64,000 nt of DNA, taken from an uncultured Devosia sp. (GTDB lineage Bacteria > Pseudomonadota > Alphaproteobacteria > Rhizobiales > Devosiaceae). Positions 1-8,807 of this stretch are shown here, one piece after another. The DNA is taken from the NCBI RefSeq assembly GCF_963517015.1, contig NZ_CAUQDV010000001.1, positions 2,300,001-2,364,000 on the forward strand, read 5' to 3'. The notes beneath the pieces were generated by a model. It was not told where the DNA came from. It ran no database searches and saw nothing but the letters and a program-made list of their open reading frames with translations. The position numbers and the translations under genes are program-made. How positions within the stretch are numbered: the stretch's first letter is position 1; every line of letters starts with the position of its first letter.

Positions 1-636
1 GTGCTGGAAATGCACGACGGCGAAGAAGCCGGCATCAAGTCGGCGACCATCAAGGTGTCCGGCCACAATGCCTATGGCTGGCTCAAGACCGAAAGCGGTG
101 TGCATCGCCTCGTTCGTATCAGTCCCTATGACTCGGCGGCGCGCCGGCACACCAGCTTTTCGAGCTGTTGGGTCTATCCGGTGGTCGATGACTCGATCGA
201 CATCGTGATCAACGAAAGCGATCTCAAGGTCGACACCTATCGTGCATCAGGCGCTGGTGGCCAGCACGTCAACACCACCGATTCGGCCATCCGCATCACC
301 CACGTGCCCTCGGGCATCATCGTGGCCTGCCAGCAGGAACGCAGCCAGCACAAGAACCGTGCAACGGCCATGGCCATGCTGAAGTCTCGTCTCTACGAAG
401 CGGAACTGCAGAAGCGCGAAGAGGCGGCCAATGCGCAGGCGGCCAGCAAGACAGAGATCGGCTGGGGTCACCAGATCCGCTCCTACGTGTTGCAGCCCTA
501 CCAGATGGTCAAGGACCTGCGCACGGGCGTTGAAAGCGGCCAGCCTTCCGTGGTGCTCGACGGCGATGTGGACGACTTCATGGAAGCCGCTCTCGCCCAG
601 CGCGTGGGCGTGGCGACAGACGTCACCGCAAACTGA
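1..636 (+). CDS. prfB: Peptide chain release factor 2 (RF2), 3' part only
   Basis: This is the C-terminal 211 residues of a class I release factor, which ends translation at UGA and UAA; the 5' end lies outside the window. The universal GGQ motif that triggers peptidyl-tRNA hydrolysis is encoded at 256-264 within GAGGQHVN. The codon-recognition loop is present upstream, encoded at 121-129, but reads SPY rather than the textbook SPF of RF2; the surrounding RISPYDSAARRHTSFSS otherwise matches RF2 and not RF1 (PxT). Because the start is missing, the programmed frameshift site known in many RF2 genes cannot be assessed. The gene ends at a strong hairpin shared with the convergent peptidase gene. 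Confidence 0.95.
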   Translation: MLEMHDGEEAGIKSATIKVSGHNAYGWLKTESGVHRLVRISPYDSAARRHTSFSSCWVYPVVDDSIDIVINESDLKVDTYRASGAGGQHVNTTDSAIRITHVPSGIIVACQQERSQHKNRATAMAMLKSRLYEAELQKREEAANAQAASKTEIGWGHQIRSYVLQPYQMVKDLRTGVESGQPSVVLDGDVDDFMEAALAQRVGVATDVTAN

Positions 637-649
637 TCCGGTGAACACG

Positions 650-680
650 AAATCCCCGCTTCGGCGGGGATTTTTCTTTT
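650..680. terminator. Bidirectional intrinsic terminator between prfB and the M23 peptidase gene
   Basis: A GC-rich stem (AATCCCCGC, TTCG loop, GCGGGGATT) is followed by a T-rich run on the plus strand and preceded by A residues, so it can act in both directions. It sits between two convergent genes. Confidence 0.85.
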
Positions 681-684
681 AGCG

Positions 685-1845
685 TTAGCCGAGAATGTCG
701 ACCAGTCGCTTGCCGGCGTCGATGAAGGCTTTCGGATTGATGGCGCTATCGTTCTTGCGCACTTCGAAATGCAGGTGCGGACCCGTCGAGCGCCCGGTCG
801 AGCCGACCTTGGCGATGGGCGTGCCGGTGTTGACCGCCTGGCCTTCCTCGCTGAGGAAGCTGGAGAGATGGGCGTAACGCGTGACCAGCCCGCTGGCATG
901 GGTCACTTCCACCACATTGCCATAGCCCGACTTCTGGCCGACGAAGCTTACCGTGCCCTTGCCGGCGCTCAGCACAGTGGTTCCGGTCTGGGCCGCGAAG
1001 TCCATTCCGGCATGGAAGGCACGGCCACCGGTGAATGGGTCCTTGCGATTGCCGAAGCCCGAGCTCTGGCGAAAATTACCGGTGATCGGCATATGGATGG
1101 GGGCGGCATCGAGATTGTCGCGAGCGGCCTTGTAGCGGACCAGAGCCGCCATCACGGCATTGGCGTCTTCCACCATCGGACTGGCATCCTCGCCATCCTG
1201 GGGCGGCAGCAGAGGGCCGCCGACGCCATCAAGGTTGGCTGGCAGGTTGACCGCAATGCCCAGGTCATCGAGTTCGGCGACGATATTGTCAGTGCGCTCG
1301 GTCGCGGTGCGGGCGATCGACGTCATGGCATATTGGGTTTCGTCCATCATCTGCGAGACAGCGGCCGCCGTCGCATCGACATCGGGATTGCCGGTCGTGG
1401 TCATCGGCGCCAGTTCGGCCAGGTTACCGCGGCTGGTATCCGGCGTCAGCGTCGCCGCCTCGATACCGAGCTGATCTGCCTTGTCGACGAGGATGCGGAC
1501 CAGCTGATGCTGTTCGAGCAGCACTTCCTGTTGTTGAGCCAATTCCTGCAGCTGCAGGTTCATGTCGCCGGCTTGGGCATAGCTGCGCGAATGCAACCGA
1601 TCGACCTCCACGCGCAGTTGCGCGATGCGATCTTCATAGGCTGCAATCACCTGGTCGTTCTGACCGCCCAGAAGCTTGCTGATGTCTGTCGAGAAGAGAA
1701 AGGCCGTTCCAAGCAGGCCATTGCCCGCCAGAAGCAGGGTGAACATGCCGTAGAACAGCGCTGGGTGGATGCCCCCTCGAAGCGGACGCGCCTGGTGTCT
1801 GGAATCCGACCTTCCAAATCCGGCCTGCTTGCCCACGCGTCCCAC
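685..1845 (-). CDS. M23-family metallopeptidase, membrane anchored, with coiled coil
   Basis: This is a predicted inner-membrane-anchored peptidoglycan endopeptidase, or a LytM-like activator. A basic N-terminus is followed by one membrane segment at about residues 29-51, then a long helical and coiled-coil stretch (about 60-130), a linker, and a C-terminal LytM/M23 domain (about 255-380). Zinc-site motifs are visible: HAGMD (HxxxD) and HLHFE (HxH). The set is complete, so the domain may be catalytic. The GTG at 1845 is the longest start; the in-frame GTG at 1836 is better spaced from a GGAGT ribosome-binding site and may be the true one. The architecture resembles rhizobial envelope peptidases for daughter-cell separation or cell-wall growth. 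It is convergent with prfB and downstream of the peroxiredoxin gene on the same strand. Confidence 0.88.
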   Translation of the reverse strand: MGRVGKQAGFGRSDSRHQARPLRGGIHPALFYGMFTLLLAGNGLLGTAFLFSTDISKLLGGQNDQVIAAYEDRIAQLRVEVDRLHSRSYAQAGDMNLQLQELAQQQEVLLEQHQLVRILVDKADQLGIEAATLTPDTSRGNLAELAPMTTTGNPDVDATAAAVSQMMDETQYAMTSIARTATERTDNIVAELDDLGIAVNLPANLDGVGGPLLPPQDGEDASPMVEDANAVMAALVRYKAARDNLDAAPIHMPITGNFRQSSGFGNRKDPFTGGRAFHAGMDFAAQTGTTVLSAGKGTVSFVGQKSGYGNVVEVTHASGLVTRYAHLSSFLSEEGQAVNTGTPIAKVGSTGRSTGPHLHFEVRKNDSAINPKAFIDAGKRLVDILG

Positions 1846-1901
1846 TCCACAACACCCGTTACTATGGTGACCGGATTATGAGTGCGCGTGGTTAACAAAT
1901 G

Positions 1902-2390
1902 CTATTTTGGTGTTCTTTCAGCGACATGCGTCTCAAGGGCCTCGAGCATCTTCTGGGCATGTCCGAGGATGCGTGTCGCCTTGACGATGCGAGCGATCTT
2001 GCCGTCGGCGCCGATGATGAAGGACGTTCGGATCAACCCCATGAACTCGCGGCCATAGAGCTTCTTCAGCTTCCACAAGCCAAAGGCTTCAATGGCAAGG
2101 TGATCAGGATCTGCAGCCAAGGGGACCTGCAGATCGTATTTCTTGCGGAATTTTATGTGGCTCTCGATGGAATCGGGTGAGATGCCGACCAATTTGGCGC
2201 CAAGTGCCGCAAAGGCCGCGGCGCGTTCCGAAAACTCCAAATTCTCGTCCTTGCAGCCGCCGGAATCGTCCTCGGGATAGAAATAGAGCACGACGGGCTG
2301 ACCGCGCTGGGCGGAGAGCTGGAAGGTGCTGCCATCGTCGAGGGGCAGGGTGAAGTCCGGGGCGGACACGCCTTCTGTTAAATCAGGCAT
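1902..2390 (-). CDS. bcp: Peroxiredoxin, Bcp/PrxQ family
   Basis: This thiol peroxidase of the AhpC/TSA fold has 162 residues when started at the ATG at 2390 (MPDLTEG). The longer frame to 2462 adds 24 residues that do not look like a Bcp N-terminus. The peroxidatic cysteine lies in YPEDDSGGCKDE, where SGGC replaces the usual TPGC. The cysteine five residues later, which resolves the disulfide in many Bcp proteins, is replaced by leucine, so this is probably a 1-Cys type or uses another resolving partner. It would reduce hydroperoxides in the cytoplasm. The intergenic region to the divergent AsmA-like gene is about 100 bp. Confidence 0.88.
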   Translation of the reverse strand: MPDLTEGVSAPDFTLPLDDGSTFQLSAQRGQPVVLYFYPEDDSGGCKDENLEFSERAAAFAALGAKLVGISPDSIESHIKFRKKYDLQVPLAADPDHLAIEAFGLWKLKKLYGREFMGLIRTSFIIGADGKIARIVKATRILGHAQKMLEALETHVAERTPK

Positions 2391-2493
2391 AAGGAACTTG
2401 GCCCTAGAGTGGTGTGCGGACGGGAAATAGTGGTGCAAGTGCCATAATCCAGCCGGTATCATTGAGCAAGTGACCGCCTTAAGCGGTTGATTC

Positions 2494-5400
2494 TTGAGGG
2501 CGTCCGCAGGTCACCGCCAAGCCTCGTTCTGGAAACAATTGAGCGCTTCACCACCAACCGCAGACAATCCGGTTCCGTCGTCTGCGAAGCGCAGAAGGCA
2601 TCCAGCGCGACACGCTGCCAAACTGGCTGTGTGGGTGCTGGGCATTCCCTGCATTCTGCTGCTGCTGCTCTACCTGGTGTTGCTGATCACGCCGGTGCGC
2701 CTGCCATTTGCGGGCGACGCGATCCGTGGCGTGATCCAGTCTGCCCTGCCGCCAACCAGCAGTCTTTCGCTGGGCCAGATGAACCTGGCGCTGGAAAACC
2801 GTGTCTGGCCGGTCATCCAGTTTACGCCGGTGAGCCTGTCCGACAGCAAGACTGGTGCCAAGATGTCAATGGAGGCGCTGGAAATCGGCTTCTCGCCGGC
2901 GCGGGCACTGTTCGGCCAGCCGGGCGCCACGGTTACGGTGGTCAAGCCGCATGTGCAGATGGTGCAGGATCTCTACGGGCCACGCGTCGCCAGCTTTGAC
3001 CTGGAGGGCGAGGCCGACAGCGATGTTCCAACCGTCCGCGTGCAGGAAGGCGCCGATGCCTTTCCGACAATCGGCATTCGCTCGGAAGGTCTCGATGTCA
3101 AAAGCGATGCCCCGCTGGCCATGCGATCGGACAACGACTGGCTGATCTATAATCTGGAAGCCAGCGAGCAGGGCATTGCCGGGATCGTTGAGCAGGCGGC
3201 GCAGGGGCGCTTCTCCAAGCTGGTCGTCCGTGACGGCGTGGTCGACATGACCGATTCCGTCTATGGCCTGTTCCGCAAGTTCGAGGGGATCGACCTCGAA
3301 ATAGGCCCGACACCGGACATGCGCGATACCAATGGCACATTCTCCGCCAGGCTGGGCGGGCGCACCATGTCGGGCAGCCTGTCGCGGACCGTGGACGAGG
3401 CGGGCAATTCCCGGCTCGAGGCCGATGTCTCCAATATCGATTTTGCCGCCTTCCTGCCGTTCATCGACGATCCCTCCAGCGTGGCCGCGATGCGTGGCGC
3501 CGGCGCCCTGTCGATCGATGTCAATTTCCAGCCGGCTGGCGGCAAGCTGGTCGACGGGCGGTTCAAGGTCGACCTGACCGGGACGGACCTGCGCATCGGC
3601 ACCGACTATTTTCCAGTCGCGACGTCGATCCTCGATATCGTCTGGGCGCCGGAGAAGGGCCAGTTCATTCTCAACGAGGGCGCGCTGCAGATTGGCCAGA
3701 GCACGACCTATCTATCGGGCATCTTCGCCATGGGGCTCGATCCAACCTATGGCCCGACCATGGGCATCTCGCTCAAGGCGAGAGACCTGTCGCTCAATCC
3801 TGGAGACATGGACGCACAGGCCGCGCCGCTCGACAGTGTGGATTTTTCGGGCTGGTCAGCGCCGCTCTATGGTGCTTTGGGCATCGACCGGGTTGTCGCG
3901 ACCAAGGGTGATGGCACGGTGGAGGCCACCGGCCGCGTGGACATGCTGCAGGACGGCCTCGGCATCGACCTCACCATAGTGGGGCAGGGTATGAGCGCTG
4001 ACGATGTCAAGCGCCTCTGGCCCTATGTCATGGCGCGGGAAAGCCGCGATTGGTTCGTCGCCAATGTGAGTGATGGCATGGTCAGCCATGCCCAGCTCGA
4101 TTTCAATTTCCCGGTTGGATCGCTGGGCGTTGAGGGCGAAAACAAGCCCATTCCCAAAGACAGCATGCAGATCGACATGGTCGGCAGCGATGTTTCCGTG
4201 AGACCGACGGCGGAGATGGCGCCCATTGCGATCGCCGGCGAAACGCGGCTGCAGATCGATGATGCCATCGTGACGATCTCGGCGACCGGCGGCAGTCTCG
4301 ACACGGCGAGCGGCAAGGTCGAGGTGCGCAATCCGGCTGTCGTGATGGACAATTCCGATCCCGAAGGCAGCATTGTTGAAGTGTCGGGTGATGTCGCGGC
4401 ACCCATTCCGGCCCTTCTGGCCCTGGCCAACGAACAGCAACCTGACCTGCTCGATGGCGTCGAACTGCCGGTTGATCTGACAGCCATTACCGGCTCGGTC
4501 GATCTGGGGCTCGTCGCCACGGTTGGGTTGCCCAACGACGCATCCGGTCGCGAGCTGGACATCGACTATGTGGCCAATGGCAAGGTGAGCGACTTTGCCA
4601 GCGCGCAGCCGATCCAGGAGCGGCGGATCGGCAATGGCCAGCTTTCCTTCAGCGTTTCTCAGGACAGCTATCAGGTGGGCGGCACAGCCGAAATCGACGG
4701 CATGGCAGCCGACGTCGAGGTGTCGGGAACGCCCACGACCGATCCGAGCATTCGTCTGTCATCGACCGTCGATGTCGCCGATCTCGCGGCGTTCGGGTTT
4801 GATGTATCGGAATATCTGTCCGGCAGCGTTCGCTTCGTGATCCAGCCTCTCACGGAGGGGGCCATCCAGATGGCTGTGGACCTGACCGATGCGGCTCTCA
4901 CAATCAAGGATATCGGGGTCAGCAAGGCGGCGGGCACGGCTGGGTCGCTGAGCGCGACCGTGACGCCAGCCGGCGAGATTACCCAGCTCAACGACATCGA
5001 CCTGTCGTTTGGCAATGTGCGGGCCATCGGCGACATCACCTATGACCTCGACAAGGGGTTGCAGGCGGCCAGCTTCAGCCAGTTCGGCCTGAGCTCGGGC
5101 GACAATGCCCAGCTTGAAATGGTGCCGATCGAAGGCGGCTACGCCGTCCAGATTCGCGGCAGCCAGCTCGATCTCAAGCCCATGCTCGGCAAATTCTTCG
5201 GCCTCGGTGAAGGCTCGGGGGGCGTGCAATCGACCCAGTTCGACCAGTCCATCTCGCTCGATGTACAGCTTGATCGGGCGCTGGGATATTACGCGACCAC
5301 GGCCTTCAATCTCGATCTCGACCTGCTGCTGCGCGGTAGCGACATGCGGCGCGTCAATCTGGCGGCGCAATTCAGCGATGGCAATGCGCTGTCCATCACC

Positions 5401-6024
5401 ACCAATCCGGCGCCGCGCGGCCGGACCTTGTCGGTGGCGTTCAATGATGCCGGCACGATCCTGCGCATGCTTGGCGTCTATTCGCAGCTTGCTGGTGGTT
5501 CGGGCAATCTGGTGATGACCACCGACCGGGATGCAGGATCGGAAGCCGGCAAGCTCGTCATGCGCGGCTTTGCCGTCGTCGACGAAGCCAATGTGGCGCA
5601 GGTCCTTGGCAATCACTCGGACTCACGTGCCGCCATCGCGCAGCAGAACCGTCTCGACTTCGATCTGGCCGAAGTGGATTTCCAGCGCAGTTCCGATCGT
5701 GTCGAGGTGACCAATGCCATGGTTACGGGCAGCACTGTCGGTGGCACGCTGCGCGGCTTTATCTATACCAACCAGCGCCAATATGACCTGACAGGCACCT
5801 ATGTGCCGCTGTTCGGCATCAACAATGCCTTCCAGCAGATTCCCATTCTCGGCCCCATCCTCGGTGGCCGCGAAGGCGAAGGACTGCTCGGCGTGACCTT
5901 TGCGGTACGCGGCCCGCTGGCCAATCCGCAGTTCAGCATCAATCCACTCTCCGCCCTGATGCCCGGGGCGTTCCGAGAACTGTTCGAGTTCAGGGCGAGA
6001 GCCCAGCCGCCTGCTTCAGAATAA
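2494..6024 (+). CDS. Large AsmA-like / DUF3971 (YhdP-type) membrane-anchored protein
   Basis: This very long protein (about 1176 residues) has a single N-terminal membrane segment rich in leucine at about residues 44-68, followed by an extended periplasmic region of repeating beta-rich segments. The C-terminal section, with short motifs such as GGxLRGF and a final proline- and leucine-rich ending (PLSALMPGAFREL), matches the AsmA-like C-terminal family. Members of the AsmA/YhdP/TamB superfamily are thought to form hydrophobic grooves that carry phospholipids between the inner and outer membranes; applying that role here is inference. The start is unusual: TTG at 2494 with no clear ribosome-binding site, and no ATG lies before the membrane segment. 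Its place between bcp and tyrS is, as I recall, usual in related genomes. Confidence 0.8.
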   Translation: MRASAGHRQASFWKQLSASPPTADNPVPSSAKRRRHPARHAAKLAVWVLGIPCILLLLLYLVLLITPVRLPFAGDAIRGVIQSALPPTSSLSLGQMNLALENRVWPVIQFTPVSLSDSKTGAKMSMEALEIGFSPARALFGQPGATVTVVKPHVQMVQDLYGPRVASFDLEGEADSDVPTVRVQEGADAFPTIGIRSEGLDVKSDAPLAMRSDNDWLIYNLEASEQGIAGIVEQAAQGRFSKLVVRDGVVDMTDSVYGLFRKFEGIDLEIGPTPDMRDTNGTFSARLGGRTMSGSLSRTVDEAGNSRLEADVSNIDFAAFLPFIDDPSSVAAMRGAGALSIDVNFQPAGGKLVDGRFKVDLTGTDLRIGTDYFPVATSILDIVWAPEKGQFILNEGALQIGQSTTYLSGIFAMGLDPTYGPTMGISLKARDLSLNPGDMDAQAAPLDSVDFSGWSAPLYGALGIDRVVATKGDGTVEATGRVDMLQDGLGIDLTIVGQGMSADDVKRLWPYVMARESRDWFVANVSDGMVSHAQLDFNFPVGSLGVEGENKPIPKDSMQIDMVGSDVSVRPTAEMAPIAIAGETRLQIDDAIVTISATGGSLDTASGKVEVRNPAVVMDNSDPEGSIVEVSGDVAAPIPALLALANEQQPDLLDGVELPVDLTAITGSVDLGLVATVGLPNDASGRELDIDYVANGKVSDFASAQPIQERRIGNGQLSFSVSQDSYQVGGTAEIDGMAADVEVSGTPTTDPSIRLSSTVDVADLAAFGFDVSEYLSGSVRFVIQPLTEGAIQMAVDLTDAALTIKDIGVSKAAGTAGSLSATVTPAGEITQLNDIDLSFGNVRAIGDITYDLDKGLQAASFSQFGLSSGDNAQLEMVPIEGGYAVQIRGSQLDLKPMLGKFFGLGEGSGGVQSTQFDQSISLDVQLDRALGYYATTAFNLDLDLLLRGSDMRRVNLAAQFSDGNALSITTNPAPRGRTLSVAFNDAGTILRMLGVYSQLAGGSGNLVMTTDRDAGSEAGKLVMRGFAVVDEANVAQVLGNHSDSRAAIAQQNRLDFDLAEVDFQRSSDRVEVTNAMVTGSTVGGTLRGFIYTNQRQYDLTGTYVPLFGINNAFQQIPILGPILGGREGEGLLGVTFAVRGPLANPQFSINPLSALMPGAFRELFEFRARAQPPASE

Positions 6025-6064
6025 ATCGCGGATATGCTAGGGTCTGGCCATAGCGAGGTGCACC

Positions 6065-6343
6065 ATGACCGTGAAGCGCGAGTTCGAACTTAGCGAAGAA
6101 GACGCTGCGTTTATTGACGACCGCGCTGATGCGGAGAAGGCCCAGGCGAGCGAAGTCGTTGGCTCAGCCATAAAAATGCTTCGTGAAGAAGAGGCAGCAA
6201 TCGACCGTTGGGTGAAGGAGGAAGTTCTTCCGTCCTACCGACAATGGGTAGCGGATGGCAAACCGACTCGATCGTCCGATGAGGTCTTTGCCGATCTTGA
6301 AGCCAGGATTAGGCGAAATGCTCGCGCGAACGCCGGGGAATGA
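6065..6343 (+). CDS. ParD/CopG-like antitoxin
   Basis: This 92-residue acidic protein starts MTVKREFELSEEDAAFID. It has a predicted N-terminal ribbon-helix-helix-like segment followed by a helical, charged tail (REEEAAIDRWVKEEVLPSY), as in ParD-type antitoxins. A GAGGTG ribosome-binding site precedes the ATG. Its stop overlaps the start of the toxin gene (ATGA at 6340-6343), which points to translational coupling. It would neutralise the partner toxin and repress their shared promoter; this is family inference. Confidence 0.82.
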   Translation: MTVKREFELSEEDAAFIDDRADAEKAQASEVVGSAIKMLREEEAAIDRWVKEEVLPSYRQWVADGKPTRSSDEVFADLEARIRRNARANAGE

Positions 6344-6651
6344 ACCGCCGCGCCATCCGCTACGCTCCCGCTGCAGAACGTGACCTGGAGAAGCTGGCAG
6401 ATTGGCTGAGCAAGGTTGCTTCGGAAAAGCGAGCCATAGACTACGTGCTTCGCATCAGGAGCCAGATTGAAAAGCTCGATCTGGGAGGAGAACGCGGGAC
6501 AGTGCGCGACGCGCACACCGGAATGCGGGTGATCAGCGTCTTCAGGTCGATCTCAGTTGCCTTCTGGATCGAGGACGATGTCGTCGCCATCCAGCGTGTC
6601 ATTTATGGTGGCCAGGACTGGAAATCCGACCTGGCCACCGATCACGACTAG
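6340..6651 (+). CDS. RelE/ParE-superfamily toxin
   Basis: This 103-residue protein has typical RelE/ParE features: RYAPAAERDLEKLADWL at the N-terminus, then ERGTVRDAHTGMRVISVFRSISVAFWIEDDVVAIQRVIYGGQDW. The C-terminal RVIYGGQDW resembles ParE-type toxins, which target DNA gyrase, more than RelE mRNA endonucleases, but the target cannot be told from sequence alone. It is translationally coupled to the upstream antitoxin. Its TAG stop overlaps the stop of the convergent tyrS gene within a shared CTAG. Confidence 0.82.
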   Translation: MNRRAIRYAPAAERDLEKLADWLSKVASEKRAIDYVLRIRSQIEKLDLGGERGTVRDAHTGMRVISVFRSISVAFWIEDDVVAIQRVIYGGQDWKSDLATDHD

Positions 6652-7898
6652 ATTGGCTTGATCAGCGCGTGGCGCTTCTTGCCGACCGATAGCTTGATGA
6701 CGCCTTCGCCGAGCAGGGCGTTGTCGCCGATGCTGAGCTTGTCGTCCTCGATCACCGCATCATTGACGCGCACCGCGCCGGACTGGATGTGGCGGCGGGC
6801 TTCGCCGTTCGATCCAGCCAGACCTGCCGTCACCAGCGCCGCGAGGATGCCGATGCCGGCATTGAGTTCGGCATGGGTTACCGATGCGGTCGGCAAGGAC
6901 AGGTCGATGGCGCCGGATTCGAAGGTCGCTGCCGCTGTCGATGCCGCCTGGATCGCGGCGTCGCGTCCGTGGACGATGGCCGTGACCTCGGTGGCCAGAA
7001 TCTTCTTGGCCTCGTTGATCTCGTTGCCGCCGAGCGCGCCGATGCGCTCGATTTCGGAGATCGGCAGACGCGTGAAGATCTTGAGGAACTTCACCACGTC
7101 GGCGTCTTCGGTATTGCGGAAATACTGCCAGAAATCATAGGGCGAGAAGAGATCGCCATTGAGCCAGACGGCGCCGGAAGCCGACTTGCCCATCTTCTCA
7201 CCGGACGATTTGGTCAAAAGCGGCGTGGTCAGCGCATATAGCTGTTCGCCGCCCATGCGATGATTGAGGTCGACGCCATTGATGATATTGCCCCACTGAT
7301 CAGAGCCACCCATCTGCAGAACCGTGCCATGGCGGCGGTTCAGCTCGGTGAAGTCGTAGCCCTGCATGATCATGTAGTTGAATTCGAGGAAGCTCAGCGA
7401 CTGCTCGCGATCGAGACGCAGCTTGACCGAGTCAAAGCTGAGCATGCGATTGACCGAGAAATGCCGGCCGACATCGCGCAGGAATTCGACATAGTTGAGC
7501 TTGAGCAGCCAGTCGGCATTGTTGACCATCATGGCCGGGTTCGAACCCTCGTAGTTGAGGATGCGGCCGTAGACCTTCTTGATGCTCTCGATATTGGTCT
7601 CGATCTGCTCGACGGTCAGCAGCTTGCGCTGGTCGTCGCGGAAGGACGGGTCACCCACCATGGAGGTGCCACCGCCCATCAGGCTGATCGCCTTGTGCCC
7701 GGTCTCCTGCAACCAGTACAGCATGGTGACGGTGATCAGATTGCCGATGTGGATCGAGGTGGCCGTGGCGTCATAGCCGACGTAGCCAGTGATCGGGCCC
7801 TTGAGGGCCAGCGCATCGAGACCCTCGGGATCGGAAATCTGGTGGATGAAGCCGCGCTCATCAAGGACGCGGAGGAAGTCGGATTTGTATTTGCTCAT
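6648..7898 (-). CDS. tyrS: Tyrosyl-tRNA synthetase
   Basis: This class I aminoacyl-tRNA synthetase charges tRNA-Tyr with tyrosine using ATP. The 416-residue protein shows the HIGH-type motif as HIGN (residues 50-53) in the Rossmann domain. The tyrosine-binding region NYMIMQGYDF and the motif GGSDQWGN follow, then the KMSKS loop as KMGKS (about residue 235) and a C-terminal S4 RNA-binding domain (about 350-410, RRHIQSGAVRVND). All expected parts are present and the length is normal for the family. The gene is convergent with the toxin gene and downstream of the hydrolase gene on the same strand. Confidence 0.97.
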   Translation of the reverse strand: MSKYKSDFLRVLDERGFIHQISDPEGLDALALKGPITGYVGYDATATSIHIGNLITVTMLYWLQETGHKAISLMGGGTSMVGDPSFRDDQRKLLTVEQIETNIESIKKVYGRILNYEGSNPAMMVNNADWLLKLNYVEFLRDVGRHFSVNRMLSFDSVKLRLDREQSLSFLEFNYMIMQGYDFTELNRRHGTVLQMGGSDQWGNIINGVDLNHRMGGEQLYALTTPLLTKSSGEKMGKSASGAVWLNGDLFSPYDFWQYFRNTEDADVVKFLKIFTRLPISEIERIGALGGNEINEAKKILATEVTAIVHGRDAAIQAASTAAATFESGAIDLSLPTASVTHAELNAGIGILAALVTAGLAGSNGEARRHIQSGAVRVNDAVIEDDKLSIGDNALLGEGVIKLSVGKKRHALIKPI

Positions 7899-7970
7899 AT
7901 CGAAACCACTGAGATTGGTGAGACCTCATGGCGAGCATCCATAGGACGGACCACGAGGTCGGGAAAACGG

Positions 7971-7995
7971 CCCCTCATCCGGTCGGGACGAGGGG
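7971..7995 (-). terminator. Probable terminator of the hydrolase gene
   Basis: CCCCTC and GAGGGG flank a short loop with additional inner pairs. Read on the minus strand, the stem is followed by a short run of T (CCGTTTTCCC). It lies between the hydrolase gene and tyrS. Confidence 0.45.
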
Positions 7996-8026
7996 GCTCC
8001 ACGGATCGCGGTAAATGCGCTCGAGT

Positions 8027-8689
8027 TTAGCGCCCGCCGCCGTCGGCGATCTCCTGACGGCGGCGGTCGAGATACTCGGCACACGCCGTGGTCAATTCGT
8101 CGATCTTGCCTTCGTAGAAATGGTTGGCGCCTTCCACGATCTGCTGTTCGATGGTGATGCCCTTCTGCGTCTTGAGCTTGTCCACCAGCTTCTGGACGGA
8201 AGTGGGCGGGGCCACACGGTCCTTATCACCGTGGATGATGAGGCCAGAAGACGGGCAGGGGGCCAGGAAAGAGAAGTCATAGAGGTTTTCCGGCGGAGAC
8301 ACCGAGATGAAGCCTTCCACTTCGGGACGGCGCATCAGCAGCTGCATGCCGATCCAGGCGCCAAAGGAGAAGCCGGCAATCCAGCAGCCGCGCGATTCAC
8401 GATTGATGATCTGTAGCCAGTCCAGCGCCGCAGCCGCGTCGCTCAGTTCGCCAATGCCATGGTCGAACATGCCCTGGCTGCGACCAACGCCACGCGAATT
8501 GAAGCGCAACACGGCAAAGCCGCGCTCTGCGAACATGTAGAAGAGGTTGTAGACGATCTGATTGTTCATCGTCCCGCCGAACTGGGGGTGGGGATGAAGC
8601 ACGATCGCGATCGGAGCGTTGGGCTCCTTGCCCGGCTGGTAACGGCCTTCTAGGCGCCCCTCGGGGCCATTGAAGATCACTTCTGGCAT
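8027..8689 (-). CDS. Alpha/beta hydrolase, COG2945-like
   Basis: This 220-residue cytoplasmic hydrolase has the small alpha/beta fold seen in carboxylesterase and dienelactone-hydrolase-like proteins. It begins MPEVIFNGPEGRLEGRY, carries HPHPQFGGTMNN near the oxyanion region and the nucleophile elbow GFSFGAW (serine nucleophile). The acidic residue lies in GDKDRV and the catalytic histidine in GANHFYEG. The substrate cannot be predicted. It is divergent from the suf operon across a 287-bp region that holds the Irr-box candidate; whether that site also affects this gene is unknown. Confidence 0.85.
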   Translation of the reverse strand: MPEVIFNGPEGRLEGRYQPGKEPNAPIAIVLHPHPQFGGTMNNQIVYNLFYMFAERGFAVLRFNSRGVGRSQGMFDHGIGELSDAAAALDWLQIINRESRGCWIAGFSFGAWIGMQLLMRRPEVEGFISVSPPENLYDFSFLAPCPSSGLIIHGDKDRVAPPTSVQKLVDKLKTQKGITIEQQIVEGANHFYEGKIDELTTACAEYLDRRRQEIADGGGR

Positions 8690-8760
8690 GGTCTGCTTCT
8701 TCCGGCCGTTCGGCTCTGTTTGTGCGGTTCTGCGGGCCTCTGGAAGGATGGTCTGGCAGC

Positions 8761-8789
8761 TTGACTAAGCTGGTGCAGGCTCCTAAAAC
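8761..8789 (+). promoter_or_regulatory. Candidate promoter of the suf operon
   Basis: TTGACT at 8761-8766 and TAAAAC at 8784-8789 are separated by 17 bp, a fair match to a housekeeping promoter. A start near 8796 would place the Irr-box-like palindrome just downstream of the transcription start, where a bound repressor could block transcription. The assignment is by inspection only. Confidence 0.4.
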
Positions 8790-8807
8790 ATGGCTCGCAA
8801 AATCTAG

